From Streptomyces sp. NBC_00083 (GTDB lineage Bacteria; Actinomycetota; Actinomycetes; Streptomycetales; Streptomycetaceae), in the NCBI RefSeq assembly GCF_026343295.1, contig NZ_JAPELY010000001.1, forward strand, positions 124,001 to 188,000: 64,000 nucleotides of DNA, written 5' to 3'. Shown in pieces: positions 1 to 8,543 of this stretch. A model generated the notes under the pieces. It had not been told where the DNA came from and did no database searches. It saw only the letters and a program-made list of their open reading frames with translations. The position numbers and the translations under genes were made by a program. Within the stretch, counting starts at the first letter, position 1. The number at the start of each line of letters is the position of its first letter.

Positions 1-96
1 CGGCCCTCAGGCGGCGCGGTGCGTGCGTGCTGTTCATGCCCGGTACAACGCCGTGCGTGCGGGGAGGGTACGCGCGAACGGGGTGCGGGCCGGGGC

Positions 97-1377
97 TCAG
101 GGCTTGGTCACATCAAATGCGAAGTGCTGCTTGCGTACCCGGTGGTCGAAGTTGGAGGTGCCGAGCTCGGGCTCGCCGAGCGCGCGCACGGCGAGCGGCC
201 GGGTCAGGAGCTCCCGGAGCACGGCCTTGATCTCCAGACGGGCCAGATGGGCGCCGAGGCAGAAGTGCGGGCCGCCGCCCCCGTACCCGAGGTGCGGGTT
301 GGGGTCGCGGGTGATGGAGAAGGCGTCCGGGTCCTCGAAGACCGTCGCGTCGCGGTTGGCGGACGCGTACAGGAGCATCACCTTGTCGCCGGGCAGGAAG
401 GTGTGTCCCGCCATCGTGTAGCGCGCGACGACCGTCCTGCGGAACTGGATGATGGGCGTGGAGTGCCGCACGATCTCGTCGACCGCGCCGTCGGCGTACC
501 TCTCGAAGTCCGAGAGCAGCAGCGCCAGTTGATCGGGGTTGTCGGTCAGGAGCGCCAGGGCGTGGGCGATCGCGTTGCGGGTCGTCTCGACGCCGGCGAC
601 CAGCAACAGCGAGAAGAACGAACCCAGTTGACGGTACGTCAGGCGCTGGCCCTCGACGTCGGCACTGACCAGCGCCGAGATGAGGTCGCCGGTCGGGCGC
701 CTGCGCCGTTCGCGGCCGAGCCGGGCCACCGTGAGCTCCATCCGGGCCAGGGCGCGCAGCCCCTTGCCGGGGCTCTTGAGGCGCGCCACGAGTCCGCGCC
801 GTACACCGGCGTGCTCGGAGGCCCGGTCGATCTGGCGGGCGATGCGGTGGCGGTAGGCGTCGGGCACGCCCAGCATCGCGCAGATGACCTCGAACGACAT
901 CCGCCCGGCCACCGCGGAGACGAACTCGTCGGGCCGCTCGGCGACCATGTCGTCGACGATGCGGACCGCCAGCTCCTGGATGCTCGCCTCGGTCGCGGCG
1001 AGCAGCCGCGGGGTGAAGGCCTGCTGCACGATGCGGCGCAGCCGGGTGTGGTCGGCGCCGTCGAGGTTGACCATCGAGTCGCCGAACAACACCCGTACCC
1101 AGCCGGCCGGTTCGGGTGAGGTGGCGCCGGGCGCGCTGGCGAAGACCCGCGGCAGCCGGCTCGCCTTGAGGACGTCGGCGTGCCGGACCAGGGCGTAGAA
1201 GCCCTGCTCGGGGCGGCGCCGGCCGGCCCGGCGTTCGGTGAAGAACACCGGGCGCGGCTCCTGCCTCAACTCCGCGAAACGCGCCAGGCGTTGGGCGGGC
1301 GGCAGCTTCCAGAACGCCGGGTCGGCCAGATCGGCGGCGGGGCCGCGGCTGGTGGACACCGTCCGGGGGTGGGTCAC
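97..1377 (-). CDS. Cytochrome P450
   Basis: This is a 426-residue soluble bacterial P450 that should activate oxygen on a haem iron with electrons from a ferredoxin. The I-helix oxygen-activation motif AGVETTRN is at about 261-268. The K-helix ExxR (EIVR) is at 301-304. The haem-ligand loop HFCLGAHLA is at 371-379, with Cys373 as the proximal thiolate. Length is normal for the class. The start is GTG at 1377 without a convincing ribosome site; the GTG at residue 7 is an alternative. No ferredoxin or reductase gene is adjacent, so redox partners must come from elsewhere. The substrate cannot be told from sequence. The family assignment is certain. Confidence 0.95.
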   Translation of the reverse strand: MTHPRTVSTSRGPAADLADPAFWKLPPAQRLARFAELRQEPRPVFFTERRAGRRRPEQGFYALVRHADVLKASRLPRVFASAPGATSPEPAGWVRVLFGDSMVNLDGADHTRLRRIVQQAFTPRLLAATEASIQELAVRIVDDMVAERPDEFVSAVAGRMSFEVICAMLGVPDAYRHRIARQIDRASEHAGVRRGLVARLKSPGKGLRALARMELTVARLGRERRRRPTGDLISALVSADVEGQRLTYRQLGSFFSLLLVAGVETTRNAIAHALALLTDNPDQLALLLSDFERYADGAVDEIVRHSTPIIQFRRTVVARYTMAGHTFLPGDKVMLLYASANRDATVFEDPDAFSITRDPNPHLGYGGGGPHFCLGAHLARLEIKAVLRELLTRPLAVRALGEPELGTSNFDHRVRKQHFAFDVTKP

Positions 1378-1420
1378 GCTCGCACCGTCCTGCAGAGGGG
1401 GCCGGAGTGGGGGAGGGGGC

Positions 1421-1699
1421 TCAGCCCACCAGGTCGTGTCCGGCCTTGACCGCGTCGTTGGCGGCCTTGACCGCTTCGGCGCCGGCCTTGACCCCGCCCT
1501 TCACGGCGCCGACCTTCTGGCCCAGCTTGTCCCCGACGACGCTCTCGGCGGCGGGCTTGATCTGGGCGCCTGCGGCGCTCGTCGTGGTGGCGGCGCCGCT
1601 CAGGGTGGAGCCGAGGTCGAGGGCGTGCGCGGACGGGGACAGGGCGGCGGCGAGCGCGGTTCCGGCTGCGGCGGCGGCGAGGTATCGGCGTACGTTCAT
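1421..1699 (-). CDS. Small secreted alanine/lysine-rich protein
   Basis: This 92-residue protein begins MNVRRYLAAA, with a Sec-type signal (Arg-Arg, alanine-rich core, likely cleavage after SAHA near residue 26). The mature part is about 65 residues, rich in Ala, Gly, Val and Lys. It has no cysteines and a heptad-like stretch, VKAGAEAVKAANDAVKAG. I do not recognise a family. It ends 43 bases before the P450 start on the same strand, so the two may be co-transcribed. The ATG at 1699 is chosen because the signal peptide starts there; longer in-frame starts add an unstructured Arg-rich leader. Confidence 0.7.
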   Translation of the reverse strand: MNVRRYLAAAAAGTALAAALSPSAHALDLGSTLSGAATTTSAAGAQIKPAAESVVGDKLGQKVGAVKGGVKAGAEAVKAANDAVKAGHDLVG

Positions 1700-1865
1700 G
1701 TCGGCTACAACGCACGAGCCGCGCGGAGGGCACGCCCCGTCGCCGTGCGCCCCGCTGATGGCCTGCGCATTGCTGCAAGCAGGCGAACTTTGCAGTGATA
1801 CCGCCGTCGGGATCGTTCTTTCAGAACGACACGGCCGAATAGGCCAGGGAAGGAAGAGAACACCC

Positions 1866-2366
1866 ATGGGAATCACTTCACGCGCGGGCCTTGCGAGCAT
1901 CCTGACCTGCATCGCGACGGCGGCGGCAGTGGCGCCGGCCGCGGCCGCCCCGGCCGTCCCCGTCGATCTGCCCCTCGGCGGCCTGAACACGGTCCTGCCG
2001 TTCGATGCCCCCACCGTGCACACCGGCATGCCGCTGCCCGTCCCCGGGGCTCCGGACGGCCCGCGCTACGTGAAGGGCAACCTGCTGCCCCACAACATGG
2101 TCCCGGCGCTGCCCATCGAGTCGGCGCTGCCCGACACCCACATCGGCACGCCGCTGCCCGACCCGATGAGCTCCCGCAACCTCGGCACCCCCGACCTGGT
2201 GAGCCCCGGCACCGCGCTGCACACCGTCACGCCGGGCGTGGACCTCGGTGCCCCGCTGAGCGAGCCGCGCGCCGCGCTGTTCGGGCTGCCCGCCGTCACC
2301 CTGCCGCAGGCCGGACTCACCGCGCCCGCGGTCCAGAGCGACCCCGCCGCCACCGCGACCTTCTGA
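1866..2366 (+). CDS. Secreted proline/leucine-rich protein with short repeats
   Basis: This 166-residue protein has an N-terminal signal peptide (Arg6, hydrophobic core, cleavage after about residue 28 in an AAAAP stretch). The mature chain is rich in Pro, Leu and Thr. It repeats a degenerate motif of the type ALP-DTHIGTPLPDP, HTGMPLPVPG and VDLGAPLSEP, suggesting an extended repetitive extracellular chain. A good ribosome site (GGAAGGAAG) lies about ten bases before ATG 1866. It is divergent from the small secreted gene ending at 1421. No cysteines or enzymatic motifs are visible. I do not recognise the family. Confidence 0.75.
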   Translation: MGITSRAGLASILTCIATAAAVAPAAAAPAVPVDLPLGGLNTVLPFDAPTVHTGMPLPVPGAPDGPRYVKGNLLPHNMVPALPIESALPDTHIGTPLPDPMSSRNLGTPDLVSPGTALHTVTPGVDLGAPLSEPRAALFGLPAVTLPQAGLTAPAVQSDPAATATF

Positions 2367-2434
2367 GCCTGCGGCACCCCGGACGCCGGGGCCGCTGCCG
2401 TCCGTCCCGCCTGCCCCTGCCCAGGAGTTGACGC

Positions 2435-3118
2435 ATGTCCCGTCCGTCCACGAGCGCCCGGACCGAGGCGCCGCCGCGGCATGTCCCGGCCGGCGCGCCG
2501 CCCCGGACCGTCCTCGCCGAGGCCCCGCTCGGCCGGGCCGTCGCCGCGCTGCTCGCCGTCGCCGCCGTCACCGCGCTGGCGGCCGGGGGCGCCTCGGCGG
2601 CGCCGGGCCGTCCCGACCCGCACGGCGTGGGGGCGGGGCAGGGCGCCCCGCCGTGGCCCGCGCCCGCCGACCCCTCCGCGGCGGCCAGGGCGGCGGGTCT
2701 GGAGATGATGTCCGCCGAGGGCATGGTGCAGCACACCCACACGCACCTGGACGTCCTCGTCGACGGCCGGCCGGTCACCGTCCCCGCCGCGATCGGCATC
2801 GACCTGCCGCGCCGTCTCATCAGTCCCCTGCACACCCACGACACCAGCGGTGTGATCCACGTCGAGTCGCCGAAGCGGGCCGACTTCACCCTCGGCCAGT
2901 TCATGGCCGAATGGCGCGTGCCGCTCGCCGAGGACCGCATCGGCGGCCTCCACGCGGGCCCCGGGCGCCGGTTGAGGGCGTACGTCAACGGGCGCGCGGT
3001 CGCCGGGAACCCCGCCGCGATCGTGCTGCGCGAGCACGACGAGATCGCCCTCGTCCTCACCAAGGACACCGACACCCGCCCGGTGCCGGCGAGCTACACC
3101 TGGTCGCGCGGGCTCTAG
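2435..3118 (+). CDS. Membrane-anchored extracytoplasmic His-rich domain protein
   Basis: This 227-residue protein has a short cytoplasmic N-terminus, one hydrophobic segment (about 34-54: VAALLAVAAVTALAAGGASA) and an extracytoplasmic domain. The domain holds two conserved-looking blocks: QHTHTHLDVLVDGRPVTVP with IGID near 105-130, and LHTHDTSGVIHVESP near 135-150. I have seen this HTHxHLDVxVDG / LHTHDxSGxIHVESP pattern in other actinobacterial exported proteins without assigned function. The clustered histidines could bind metal, but that is inference. ATG 2435 follows AGGAG at the right distance. It lies 68 bases downstream of the preceding secreted protein, possibly in one transcript. Confidence 0.8.
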   Translation: MSRPSTSARTEAPPRHVPAGAPPRTVLAEAPLGRAVAALLAVAAVTALAAGGASAAPGRPDPHGVGAGQGAPPWPAPADPSAAARAAGLEMMSAEGMVQHTHTHLDVLVDGRPVTVPAAIGIDLPRRLISPLHTHDTSGVIHVESPKRADFTLGQFMAEWRVPLAEDRIGGLHAGPGRRLRAYVNGRAVAGNPAAIVLREHDEIALVLTKDTDTRPVPASYTWSRGL

Positions 3119-3266
3119 GAGCGAACGGGTTCCGCGAACAGCCACGGAGCGGCCCGTTCCCCAGCGGCCCGTTCCGGAGCCGGGCCGGGCCGGCCGGCAG
3201 GTACGCCTGTCGGGTGAGAGCGGGGGGCGGCCGTGTCCGGGGCCGCCGCTCCCCTGTTGTGCAGGC

Positions 3267-3560
3267 GTGATCTCAACTCGACGCATCGCCACTGTCCTCG
3301 CTGTCGCCGCCGGCGTCTCCGGTCTCGCCGTCACCGGCGCGAACGCCGCGGGCCCCCTCGACCACCTGGTCAAGCCGGTGAACCCGCTCAGCGAGCTGGA
3401 CAACATCGCCACCAGCGGCATCCCCGCCCCGTACGCGGCCCAGCTCCCCAGCGTCAAGAACCAGCTGGCCGGGCTCAGTCACCTCAACGACCTGAGCCAG
3501 CTCCACCAGCTCACCGACCCGGTGACGCCGTTGATGGGTCTCGTGCCCTCGGTGGAGTGA
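3267..3560 (+). CDS. Small secreted protein
   Basis: This 97-residue protein starts at GTG (MISTRRIATVLAV) with a clear signal peptide cleaved after about ANA at residue 27. The mature 70 residues are Leu/Pro/Ser-rich and cysteine-free (PLDHLVKPVNPLSELDNI, then LSHLNDLSQLHQLTDP). It is typical of the many small secreted proteins of Streptomyces with no assigned role. It converges on the small secreted gene at 3649-3852, and the strong hairpin at 3588-3634 lies between them. Confidence 0.75.
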   Translation: MISTRRIATVLAVAAGVSGLAVTGANAAGPLDHLVKPVNPLSELDNIATSGIPAPYAAQLPSVKNQLAGLSHLNDLSQLHQLTDPVTPLMGLVPSVE

Positions 3561-3587
3561 TCCGACGCCGCCGGAGATCCCACGCGA

Positions 3588-3634
3588 CACGGGCGCGCGC
3601 CCGGAACCCAAGAGGTTCCGGGCGCGCGCCCGTG
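3588..3634. terminator. Long perfect hairpin between convergent genes
   Basis: Two 21-base arms (3588-3608 and 3614-3634) pair perfectly around the five-base loop CAAGA. The arms start CACGGGCGCG and end CGCGCCCGTG. It lies between the stops of the convergent genes ending at 3560 and 3649. There is no U tract, as is usual in high-GC actinobacteria. A bidirectional terminator is the simplest reading. Confidence 0.8.
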
Positions 3635-3648
3635 GCGGTGCTCCCCGG

Positions 3649-3852
3649 TCAGAGGAGGATGTAGAGCAGGCCGCTCAGCAGGCCGTAGTGGCGGTGCTGG
3701 TTGCCGTAGTTGTGGTTGTCGTTGTAGCCGTGGTTGTCGTGGGCGGCGACGCTCGGCGCGGTCAGCGGGGCGGCCTGGGCGACCGCGGCGGCGGGAACGG
3801 TCACGGCGACGGAGAGAACGGCCGCAACGGCGGCGCGTCGGATGAGGCTCAC
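3649..3852 (-). CDS. Small secreted His/Asn/Tyr-rich protein
   Basis: This is a 67-residue secreted protein. The GTG at 3852 (MSLIRRAAVAAVL) is preferred over the ATG four codons upstream because GGAG lies six bases before this GTG. The signal peptide runs to about AQAAP. The short mature part contains HDNHGYNDNHNYGNQHRHYG followed by a hydrophobic tail, GLLSGLLYILL. The Asn/His/Tyr cluster and hydrophobic C-terminus recall small surface peptides, but it has none of the paired cysteines of chaplins. Function is unknown; the cluster could bind metal. Confidence 0.7.
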   Translation of the reverse strand: MSLIRRAAVAAVLSVAVTVPAAAVAQAAPLTAPSVAAHDNHGYNDNHNYGNQHRHYGLLSGLLYILL

Positions 3853-4010
3853 AGGGAACTCCACATTCGGGGTGGACGAATGGTACGAATCCGACGCTAG
3901 CCCGCACCTGACGCAGTGTCGCGTTCTGTCATCGGTCGGCTACGCCATGTGAGACCGCCGAGTTGTCCGCGCCCGCCCGCGGCTCCCGCCCGCGCGCCCG
4001 CCGCCCGCCC

Positions 4011-5129
4011 TCAGCCCGCGAAGTCGGCGACGCCCAGCGTGTCCGAGTACCCCTCGATCGACTGCGGCTCGCGCGAGCCGGGACCCACGTAGCGGGCCGA
4101 GGGACGCACCAGACGGCCCGTGCGCTTCTGCTCCAGGATGTGCGCCGACCAGCCGGCGGTGCGCGCGCAGGTGAACATCGACGTGAACATGTGCGCCGGG
4201 ACCTCGGCGAAGTCCAGCACGATCGCCGCCCAGAACTCCACGTTGGTCGCCAGCACCCGGTCGGGCCGGCGCGCGTGCAGCTCTTCGAGCGCCGCCTTCT
4301 CCAGCGCCTGCGCCACCTCGAAGCGCGGCGCGGCCAGCTCCTGCGCGGTGCGCCGCAGCACGCGGGCGCGCGGGTCCTCGGCGCGGTAGACGCGGTGGCC
4401 GAAGCCCATCAGGCGCTCGCCGTTGTCGAGGGCGCGCTTCACGTACGCCGTCGCGTCCCCGGTCCGCTCGATCTCCTCGATCATGCCGAGCACGCGCGAG
4501 GGCGCTCCGCCGTGCAGCGGGCCCGACATCGCGCCGACCGCGCCGGACAGCGCGGCCGCGACGTCCGCGCCGGTCGAGGCGATCACGCGGGCGGTGAACG
4601 TCGAGGCGTTCATGCCGTGCTCGGCCGCGCTCGTCCAGTACGCGTCGACCGCCTTGACGTGCTTGGGGTCCGGCTCGCCGCGCCAGCGGATCATGAACCG
4701 TTCGACGACGGACTCGGCCTTGTCGATCTCGCGCTGCGGCACCATCGGCAGGCCCTGCCCGCGCGCCGACTGGGCCACGTAGGAGAGCGCCATGACGGCG
4801 GCGCGGGCCAGGTTGTCGCGGGCGGTCCGCTCGTCGATGTCGAGCAGGGGCTTGAGCCCCCACACCGGCGCCAGCATGGCCAGCGCGGACTGCACGTCCA
4901 CCCGGATGTCGCCGGAGTGGACGGGGATGGGGAACGGCTCGGCCGGCGGAAGGCCGGGGTTGAACGCCCCGTCCACCAGCAGGCCCCACACGTTCCCGAA
5001 CGAGACGTGTCCGACCAGGTCCTCGATGTCGACGCCCCGGTAGCGAAGGGCGCCGCCCTCCTTGTCCGGCTCGGCGATCTCCGTCTCGAACGCGACGACT
5101 CCCTCAAGTCCGGGTACGAAGTCGGACAT
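4011..5129 (-). CDS. Citrate synthase (type II-like)
   Basis: This 372-residue enzyme condenses oxaloacetate and acetyl-CoA to citrate in the cytoplasm, or acts as the related 2-methylcitrate synthase. Family hallmarks are visible: a first catalytic His in [10 protein letters not shown], a second in MGFGHRVYR, and the C-terminal block [20 protein letters not shown]. The ATG at 5129 ([15 protein letters not shown]) follows GAGGAG at nine bases; the longer in-frame ORF upstream is not coding. Streptomyces carry several citrate synthase paralogues, so this one may be secondary. It is divergent from pdxH, with 281 bases between them. Confidence 0.92.
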   Translation of the reverse strand: MSDFVPGLEGVVAFETEIAEPDKEGGALRYRGVDIEDLVGHVSFGNVWGLLVDGAFNPGLPPAEPFPIPVHSGDIRVDVQSALAMLAPVWGLKPLLDIDERTARDNLARAAVMALSYVAQSARGQGLPMVPQREIDKAESVVERFMIRWRGEPDPKHVKAVDAYWTSAAEHGMNASTFTARVIASTGADVAAALSGAVGAMSGPLHGGAPSRVLGMIEEIERTGDATAYVKRALDNGERLMGFGHRVYRAEDPRARVLRRTAQELAAPRFEVAQALEKAALEELHARRPDRVLATNVEFWAAIVLDFAEVPAHMFTSMFTCARTAGWSAHILEQKRTGRLVRPSARYVGPGSREPQSIEGYSDTLGVADFAG

Positions 5130-5247
5130 CAGGCGGCTCCTCAGGGTGTGTGCGACGGGCTGCGGGCGGGCCGTGCCGCCCCGGGTCCCTCGGTCATGCC
5201 CCGTACGGCGGTCAGGAATCCCGCCGCGGGCTGAACGTGTGTATGGA

Positions 5248-5260
5248 GGCCACAGTGGCC
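5248..5260. promoter_or_regulatory. Perfect GGCCAC-A-GTGGCC palindrome
   Basis: A 13-base perfect inverted repeat lies in the divergent promoter region between citrate synthase and pdxH, 119 bases upstream of the citrate synthase start. It is a candidate operator; no cognate protein is known to me. Confidence 0.35.
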
Positions 5261-5410
5261 CAGCCGAGAGTTTGGCGGGTCCCGACGACGCGGGGAAGCG
5301 TGACATCCGGCACACTGCCGCAATTCGGCGGTACAGGGTTAATGCCCCGCCGCCGCGGGCAGAATGGGCCACCGCCGGGCGCGGCGCGGCGGTGCGGCAG
5401 GATGGGCCGG

Positions 5411-6058
5411 GTGACCGACCTGGACCCCGCAGCGATGCGCGAGCAGTACCGCACCACCCTCCTCGTCGAGGAGGACCTCGCCCCCACGCCCATGGGGCAG
5501 TTCGCCCGCTGGTTCAAGGAGGCCGTCGCCGGCGGCCTGCACGAGCCCAACGCGATGGTCGTCGCCACCGCCACCCCCGACGGCCGCCCCTCGACCCGCA
5601 CGGTGCTCCTGAAGTCGTACGACGAGCACGGCTTCGTCTTCTTCACCAACTACACCTCGCGCAAGGCGGCCGAGCTCACCGCGAACCCGTACGTCTCGCT
5701 GCTCTTCCCCTGGCACCAACTGGCCCGCCAGGTCATCGTGACCGGCACCGCGGCCCGCGTCCCGCGCGCCGAGACCGAGCGCTACTTCCGCAGTAGGCCG
5801 CACGGGTCCCGGCTCGGCGCCTGGGCCAGCGACCAGTCCACGGTGATCGCCTCGCGGGCCGAACTGACCGAGCGGTACGAGGAGTTGACGGCCCGTTACC
5901 CGGAGGGGAGCGAGGTCCCCGCGCCCGAGCACTGGGGCGGGTTCCGGGTCGCGCCGGGGAGCGTCGAGTTCTGGCAGGGCCACGAGAACCGGCTGCACGA
6001 CCGGCTGCGGTACGCCGCCGAGGGCGACACCTGGCACGTGGAGCGCCTGGCGCCCTGA
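5411..6058 (+). CDS. pdxH: Pyridoxamine 5'-phosphate oxidase
   Basis: This 215-residue FMN enzyme oxidises pyridoxamine or pyridoxine 5'-phosphate to pyridoxal phosphate, the last step of vitamin B6 salvage. Family blocks are in order: [44 protein letters not shown] (FMN contacts), [28 protein letters not shown], the [16 protein letters not shown] block, and the C-terminal [15 protein letters not shown] with the substrate/FMN Arg. GTG 5411 is chosen because AGGA sits about ten bases upstream; an ATG three codons earlier is too close to it. It is transcribed away from citrate synthase and followed by a strong hairpin. Confidence 0.92.
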   Translation: MTDLDPAAMREQYRTTLLVEEDLAPTPMGQFARWFKEAVAGGLHEPNAMVVATATPDGRPSTRTVLLKSYDEHGFVFFTNYTSRKAAELTANPYVSLLFPWHQLARQVIVTGTAARVPRAETERYFRSRPHGSRLGAWASDQSTVIASRAELTERYEELTARYPEGSEVPAPEHWGGFRVAPGSVEFWQGHENRLHDRLRYAAEGDTWHVERLAP

Positions 6059-6084
6059 GGCACACCCGGGCCCGGACACGCAGA

Positions 6085-6146
6085 GACCCGCGGGCTCGGG
6101 TCCTCCGGAGAGGAGCCGGCCGGACGTACCGGCGAGCCCGCGGGTC
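6085..6146 (+). terminator. Terminator hairpin after pdxH
   Basis: Arms GACCCGCGGGCTCG (6085-6098) and CGAGCCCGCGGGTC (6133-6146) are perfect 14-base complements with a GC-rich loop that can pair further. The hairpin starts 27 bases after the pdxH stop. Confidence 0.75.
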
Positions 6147-6199
6147 GGTGACTGCTGGGAATTTCGGCCGACGTGACGCCGGCACCGCACTAAGAGTGC

Positions 6200-6225
6200 G
6201 ACTGGCGGGCAGTCAGCCCGCAGTC
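6200..6225. promoter_or_regulatory. Stem-loop GACTG-GCGGGC / GCCCGCAGTC
   Basis: A ten-base stem with one bulged G and a short AGTCA loop lies midway between pdxH and the PAS gene. It could be a second terminator or an operator. Nothing else supports either role. Confidence 0.35.
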
Positions 6226-6331
6226 ACCTCACGCGTCCGGTTTGCATACATCTGTCAAACCACCTCCCTTCTCGTGTGCACCACACATTAGGCACCGCCC
6301 CGACGCCCCTCAACCCATTTATTCGCAGCGC

Positions 6332-6371
6332 TCCCGAGCCGGTCCCGAGTCGGTCCCGAGCTACTCCCGAG
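6332..6371. promoter_or_regulatory. Four TCCCGAG heptamers on an 11-base period
   Basis: Identical heptamers start at 6332, 6343, 6354 and 6365, each exactly 11 bases from the next, upstream of the PAS-domain gene. This geometry (a direct heptamer repeat every 11 bases) is how SARP regulators such as ActII-ORF4 and AfsR bind promoters. The heptamer resembles the TCGAG-type SARP consensus only in part. The regulatory role is inferred. Confidence 0.5.
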
Positions 6372-6403
6372 CCGCTCGCGGGCCCCCTCCGCCACCCCGA
6401 CGT

Positions 6404-6417
6404 GGCCGGTACCGGCC
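6404..6417. promoter_or_regulatory. Perfect palindrome GGCCGGTACCGGCC
   Basis: A 14-base perfect palindrome lies 33 bases after the phased heptamers and about 127 bases before the PAS gene start. It could be an operator or chance GC-rich symmetry. Confidence 0.3.
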
Positions 6418-6543
6418 GTTGGCCGAAAAGATTTCCGCGAAGCCGGTGTGGGCTGCGTCACGTTCCAGTTGAATGATCCCGCGCGGGTGACTCCGCGCGT
6501 CAGCCGTGCGACGCGGCGGCCACGTCCTGCAGGGGGTGCCAGG

Positions 6544-7932
6544 ATGAGTGTTTCCCGGAGCGAGACCACCCGGGTCACGGACCCGGAGGGATCCGGTACG
6601 GAGCCCGCGGGCCCGCCCGCGCAGGAACCCGGCGGGGACCTCCTCGCCGCGCTCCTCGACGGGATGGACGCCGCGCTCTGCGCCTTCGACGCGGACGGCG
6701 TGGTCACCCACTGGAACCGCGAGGCCGAGCGGATCCTCGGCTGGCCGGCCGCCGAGGCCGTCGGCCGCAGGGGATTCGCGGGCTGGGCGGTGCGGGCCGC
6801 CGACGCAGAGGAGATCCACCGGCGCCTCATGGCGGTGATGGGCGCGCCGGGCCGCCAGGTCCACGAGTTCGCCCTGCTGCGCAAGGACGGCAGCCGCGTC
6901 CTGGTCCGTACGCAGTCGGCGGGCGTGCGGGGTGCGGACGGCGCCGCGGCCGGGGTGTACTGCGCGTTCAGCGAGGTGCACGCGCAGATCGACCTGGAGC
7001 GGTCGATCGCGCTGAGCGAGGCGCTCTTCGAGGACGGGTCCTGGGGTGTCGTCCTCGTCGACGTGGACCTGCGCCCCACCGTCGTCAGCGCCTACGCCGC
7101 GCGGGCGCTCGGCACCGCCCGCGCGACCCTGCTCGGGCGCCCGCTGGGCGAGCTGATCGTCCAGGGCGTCGAGGAGCTGGAGGGCGCGCTCCAGCACGTC
7201 CTGGCCGAGGGCCCGCCGGCCAGCCCCGCCGAGGTGTGGGTGGTGCTGCGTACCGCCGAGGGCGAGCGGCGGCGCTGCCTGCGCAGCGGGTTCCTGCGGC
7301 TGTCCTCACCGCTCGCGGAGGAGCCGGTTCCGCTGGGGGTCGGCTGGCTCTTCCAGGACGTGACCGACCAGAAGCTGGCGGAGCAGGAGGCGGACCGGCT
7401 CCGCTTCCGCTCCAACCAGCTGCACCGGGCCGCGCGCAACGCCGCGGAGTGCGAGGACCCGATGGAGGCGATCACCACGCACCTGGACTTCGCGGTGGCC
7501 GGTTTCGCCGACCACGCCCTGGTCGACCTGGTGGTGGGGGAGCGGCTGGTACGGACCGTCGCCACCCCGGCCGGCACGCCGGGCCCCGCGGCGCCGGTGG
7601 CGGGCGGCGGCATCCCGGTCCGCTACCCACCGGGCCACCCGGCCCTCCAGGCGGTGGACCGCACGGGCTCGGTACGGGCCTGCGCGGGCGGTTCGGGGGC
7701 CGAGGCGTGTGCGGCGGCCGAGGCGTGGGCGGCGGAACGCCAGTGGCCGCGGGACGCCGCGCACGCGCTGTGCGTGGTGCTGCGCAGCCGGGGCCGTACG
7801 CTGGGCGTCCTGACCTTCCTGCGCGGTCCGTCCCGCCCGGCCTTCGAGCGCCCCGACGCGGCGTACGCGGAGAGCGTGGCCTCCCACGTAGCCCTCGCGG
7901 CCGCCCTGACCGCCCCCGCCCACCCCCGCTGA
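6544..7932 (+). CDS. PAS-domain sensor protein
   Basis: This is a 462-residue soluble protein. The first PAS domain is at about 35-150 (LLDGMDAALCAFDADGVVTHWNREAERILGWPA is the classic PAS N-cap). A second PAS-like domain at about 160-280 ends in GWLFQDVTDQKLAEQEADRL. A C-terminal GAF-like region at about 300-455 starts from a helical linker, LRFRSNQLHRAARNAAECEDPMEAI. There is no kinase, PP2C phosphatase, cyclase or DNA-binding output domain, which is unusual; it may signal by protein contact. ATG 6544 is preceded by GGGGG at eight bases. The phased repeats upstream suggest regulated expression. Downstream is a long repeat block. Confidence 0.8.
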   Translation: MSVSRSETTRVTDPEGSGTEPAGPPAQEPGGDLLAALLDGMDAALCAFDADGVVTHWNREAERILGWPAAEAVGRRGFAGWAVRAADAEEIHRRLMAVMGAPGRQVHEFALLRKDGSRVLVRTQSAGVRGADGAAAGVYCAFSEVHAQIDLERSIALSEALFEDGSWGVVLVDVDLRPTVVSAYAARALGTARATLLGRPLGELIVQGVEELEGALQHVLAEGPPASPAEVWVVLRTAEGERRRCLRSGFLRLSSPLAEEPVPLGVGWLFQDVTDQKLAEQEADRLRFRSNQLHRAARNAAECEDPMEAITTHLDFAVAGFADHALVDLVVGERLVRTVATPAGTPGPAAPVAGGGIPVRYPPGHPALQAVDRTGSVRACAGGSGAEACAAAEAWAAERQWPRDAAHALCVVLRSRGRTLGVLTFLRGPSRPAFERPDAAYAESVASHVALAAALTAPAHPR

Positions 7933-8540
7933 GCCGCCCCGGGGGCGGGCGGCCCTTGCCAGAGTGCCTGGCATAGGCATCCCCTTCCCTCGGCAGGCCG
8001 CCCGACCGCGGCCTCTCCAGCCCGTCCGGCTGCTCAACCCCGGCCCATGCGGCCACCTCAGCCGGTCCGGCGTGCGAGGACGAGCGCGCTTCAGCCGGTC
8101 CGGCGTTTGAGGACGAGCGCGCCCTTTCAGCCGGTCCGGCGTTTGAGGACGAGCGCCTTTCGGGCGCGAACGGGGTCTGGGGCGGAGCCCCAGGGGTCTG
8201 TACCTCAGCCCGTTCATAACCCCCGGAGGGTTTCGGGAAGGGGCGGGGTGGGGTGACTCCCGGGGTCTGGGGCGGAGCCCCAGCAACCCAGCCTTCGTCT
8301 GCAGACCGTGCCCGCGTCTCGCGCAGTTCCCCGCGCCCCTGTAGGGCACCCGGAGTCGCAGCCACGACCCGCGCCCACCGCGGCGGAGCCGCGCAAAGTG
8401 CACAGCCCCGCGCCCCTGTAGGGCACCCGGTACCGAGCCACGCGGCCGCGCCCACCGCCGCGGAGCCGCGCAGAACACGCAGCCCCGCGCCCGACAGGGC
8501 ACCCGGCGCCGAGCCCGCGCCCCCGCTCACCTCCGGCGGA
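7933..8540. repeat. Intergenic repeat mosaic, block 1
   Basis: This 600-base non-coding block is made of modules that recur in five other places in the window. Near 8080-8160 the unit CCGGTCCGGCGTTTGAGGAC recurs in tandem, once as a variant. Next come GGCGCGAACGGGGTCTGGGG and the hairpin CTGGGGCGGAGCCCCAG (twice). A module ending in GCGCAGTTCCCCGCGCCCCT follows, then repeated GGGCACCCGG plus GCGGAGCCGCGCA units. All reading frames through it are artefacts of GC bias. It separates the PAS gene from the convergent SIS gene and may end transcription from both sides. Confidence 0.75.
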
Positions 8541-8543
8541 GCC

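Larger units (their letters stand above)
6059..6543. other. 485-base non-coding region with terminator, hairpin and phased repeats
   Basis: No gene is supported here. From left to right it holds the pdxH terminator, a second smaller stem-loop, an AT-richer stretch (about 6240-6330) that could carry a promoter, four TCCCGAG repeats on an 11-base period, and a GGCC-rich palindrome. The PAS gene ribosome site comes last. These elements are listed separately. Confidence 0.7.

Noticed and set aside
19..1119. Long plus-strand frames opposite the P450 and similar long frames opposite most genes
   Set aside because: They lack ribosome sites and recognisable motifs, and are Arg/Gly/Ala-rich. Such frames arise from high third-position GC on the real coding strand.
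7933..8540. Intergenic repeats considered as a CRISPR array
   Set aside because: Repeat spacing is irregular, the intervening sequence is itself repeated, and no cas genes are present.
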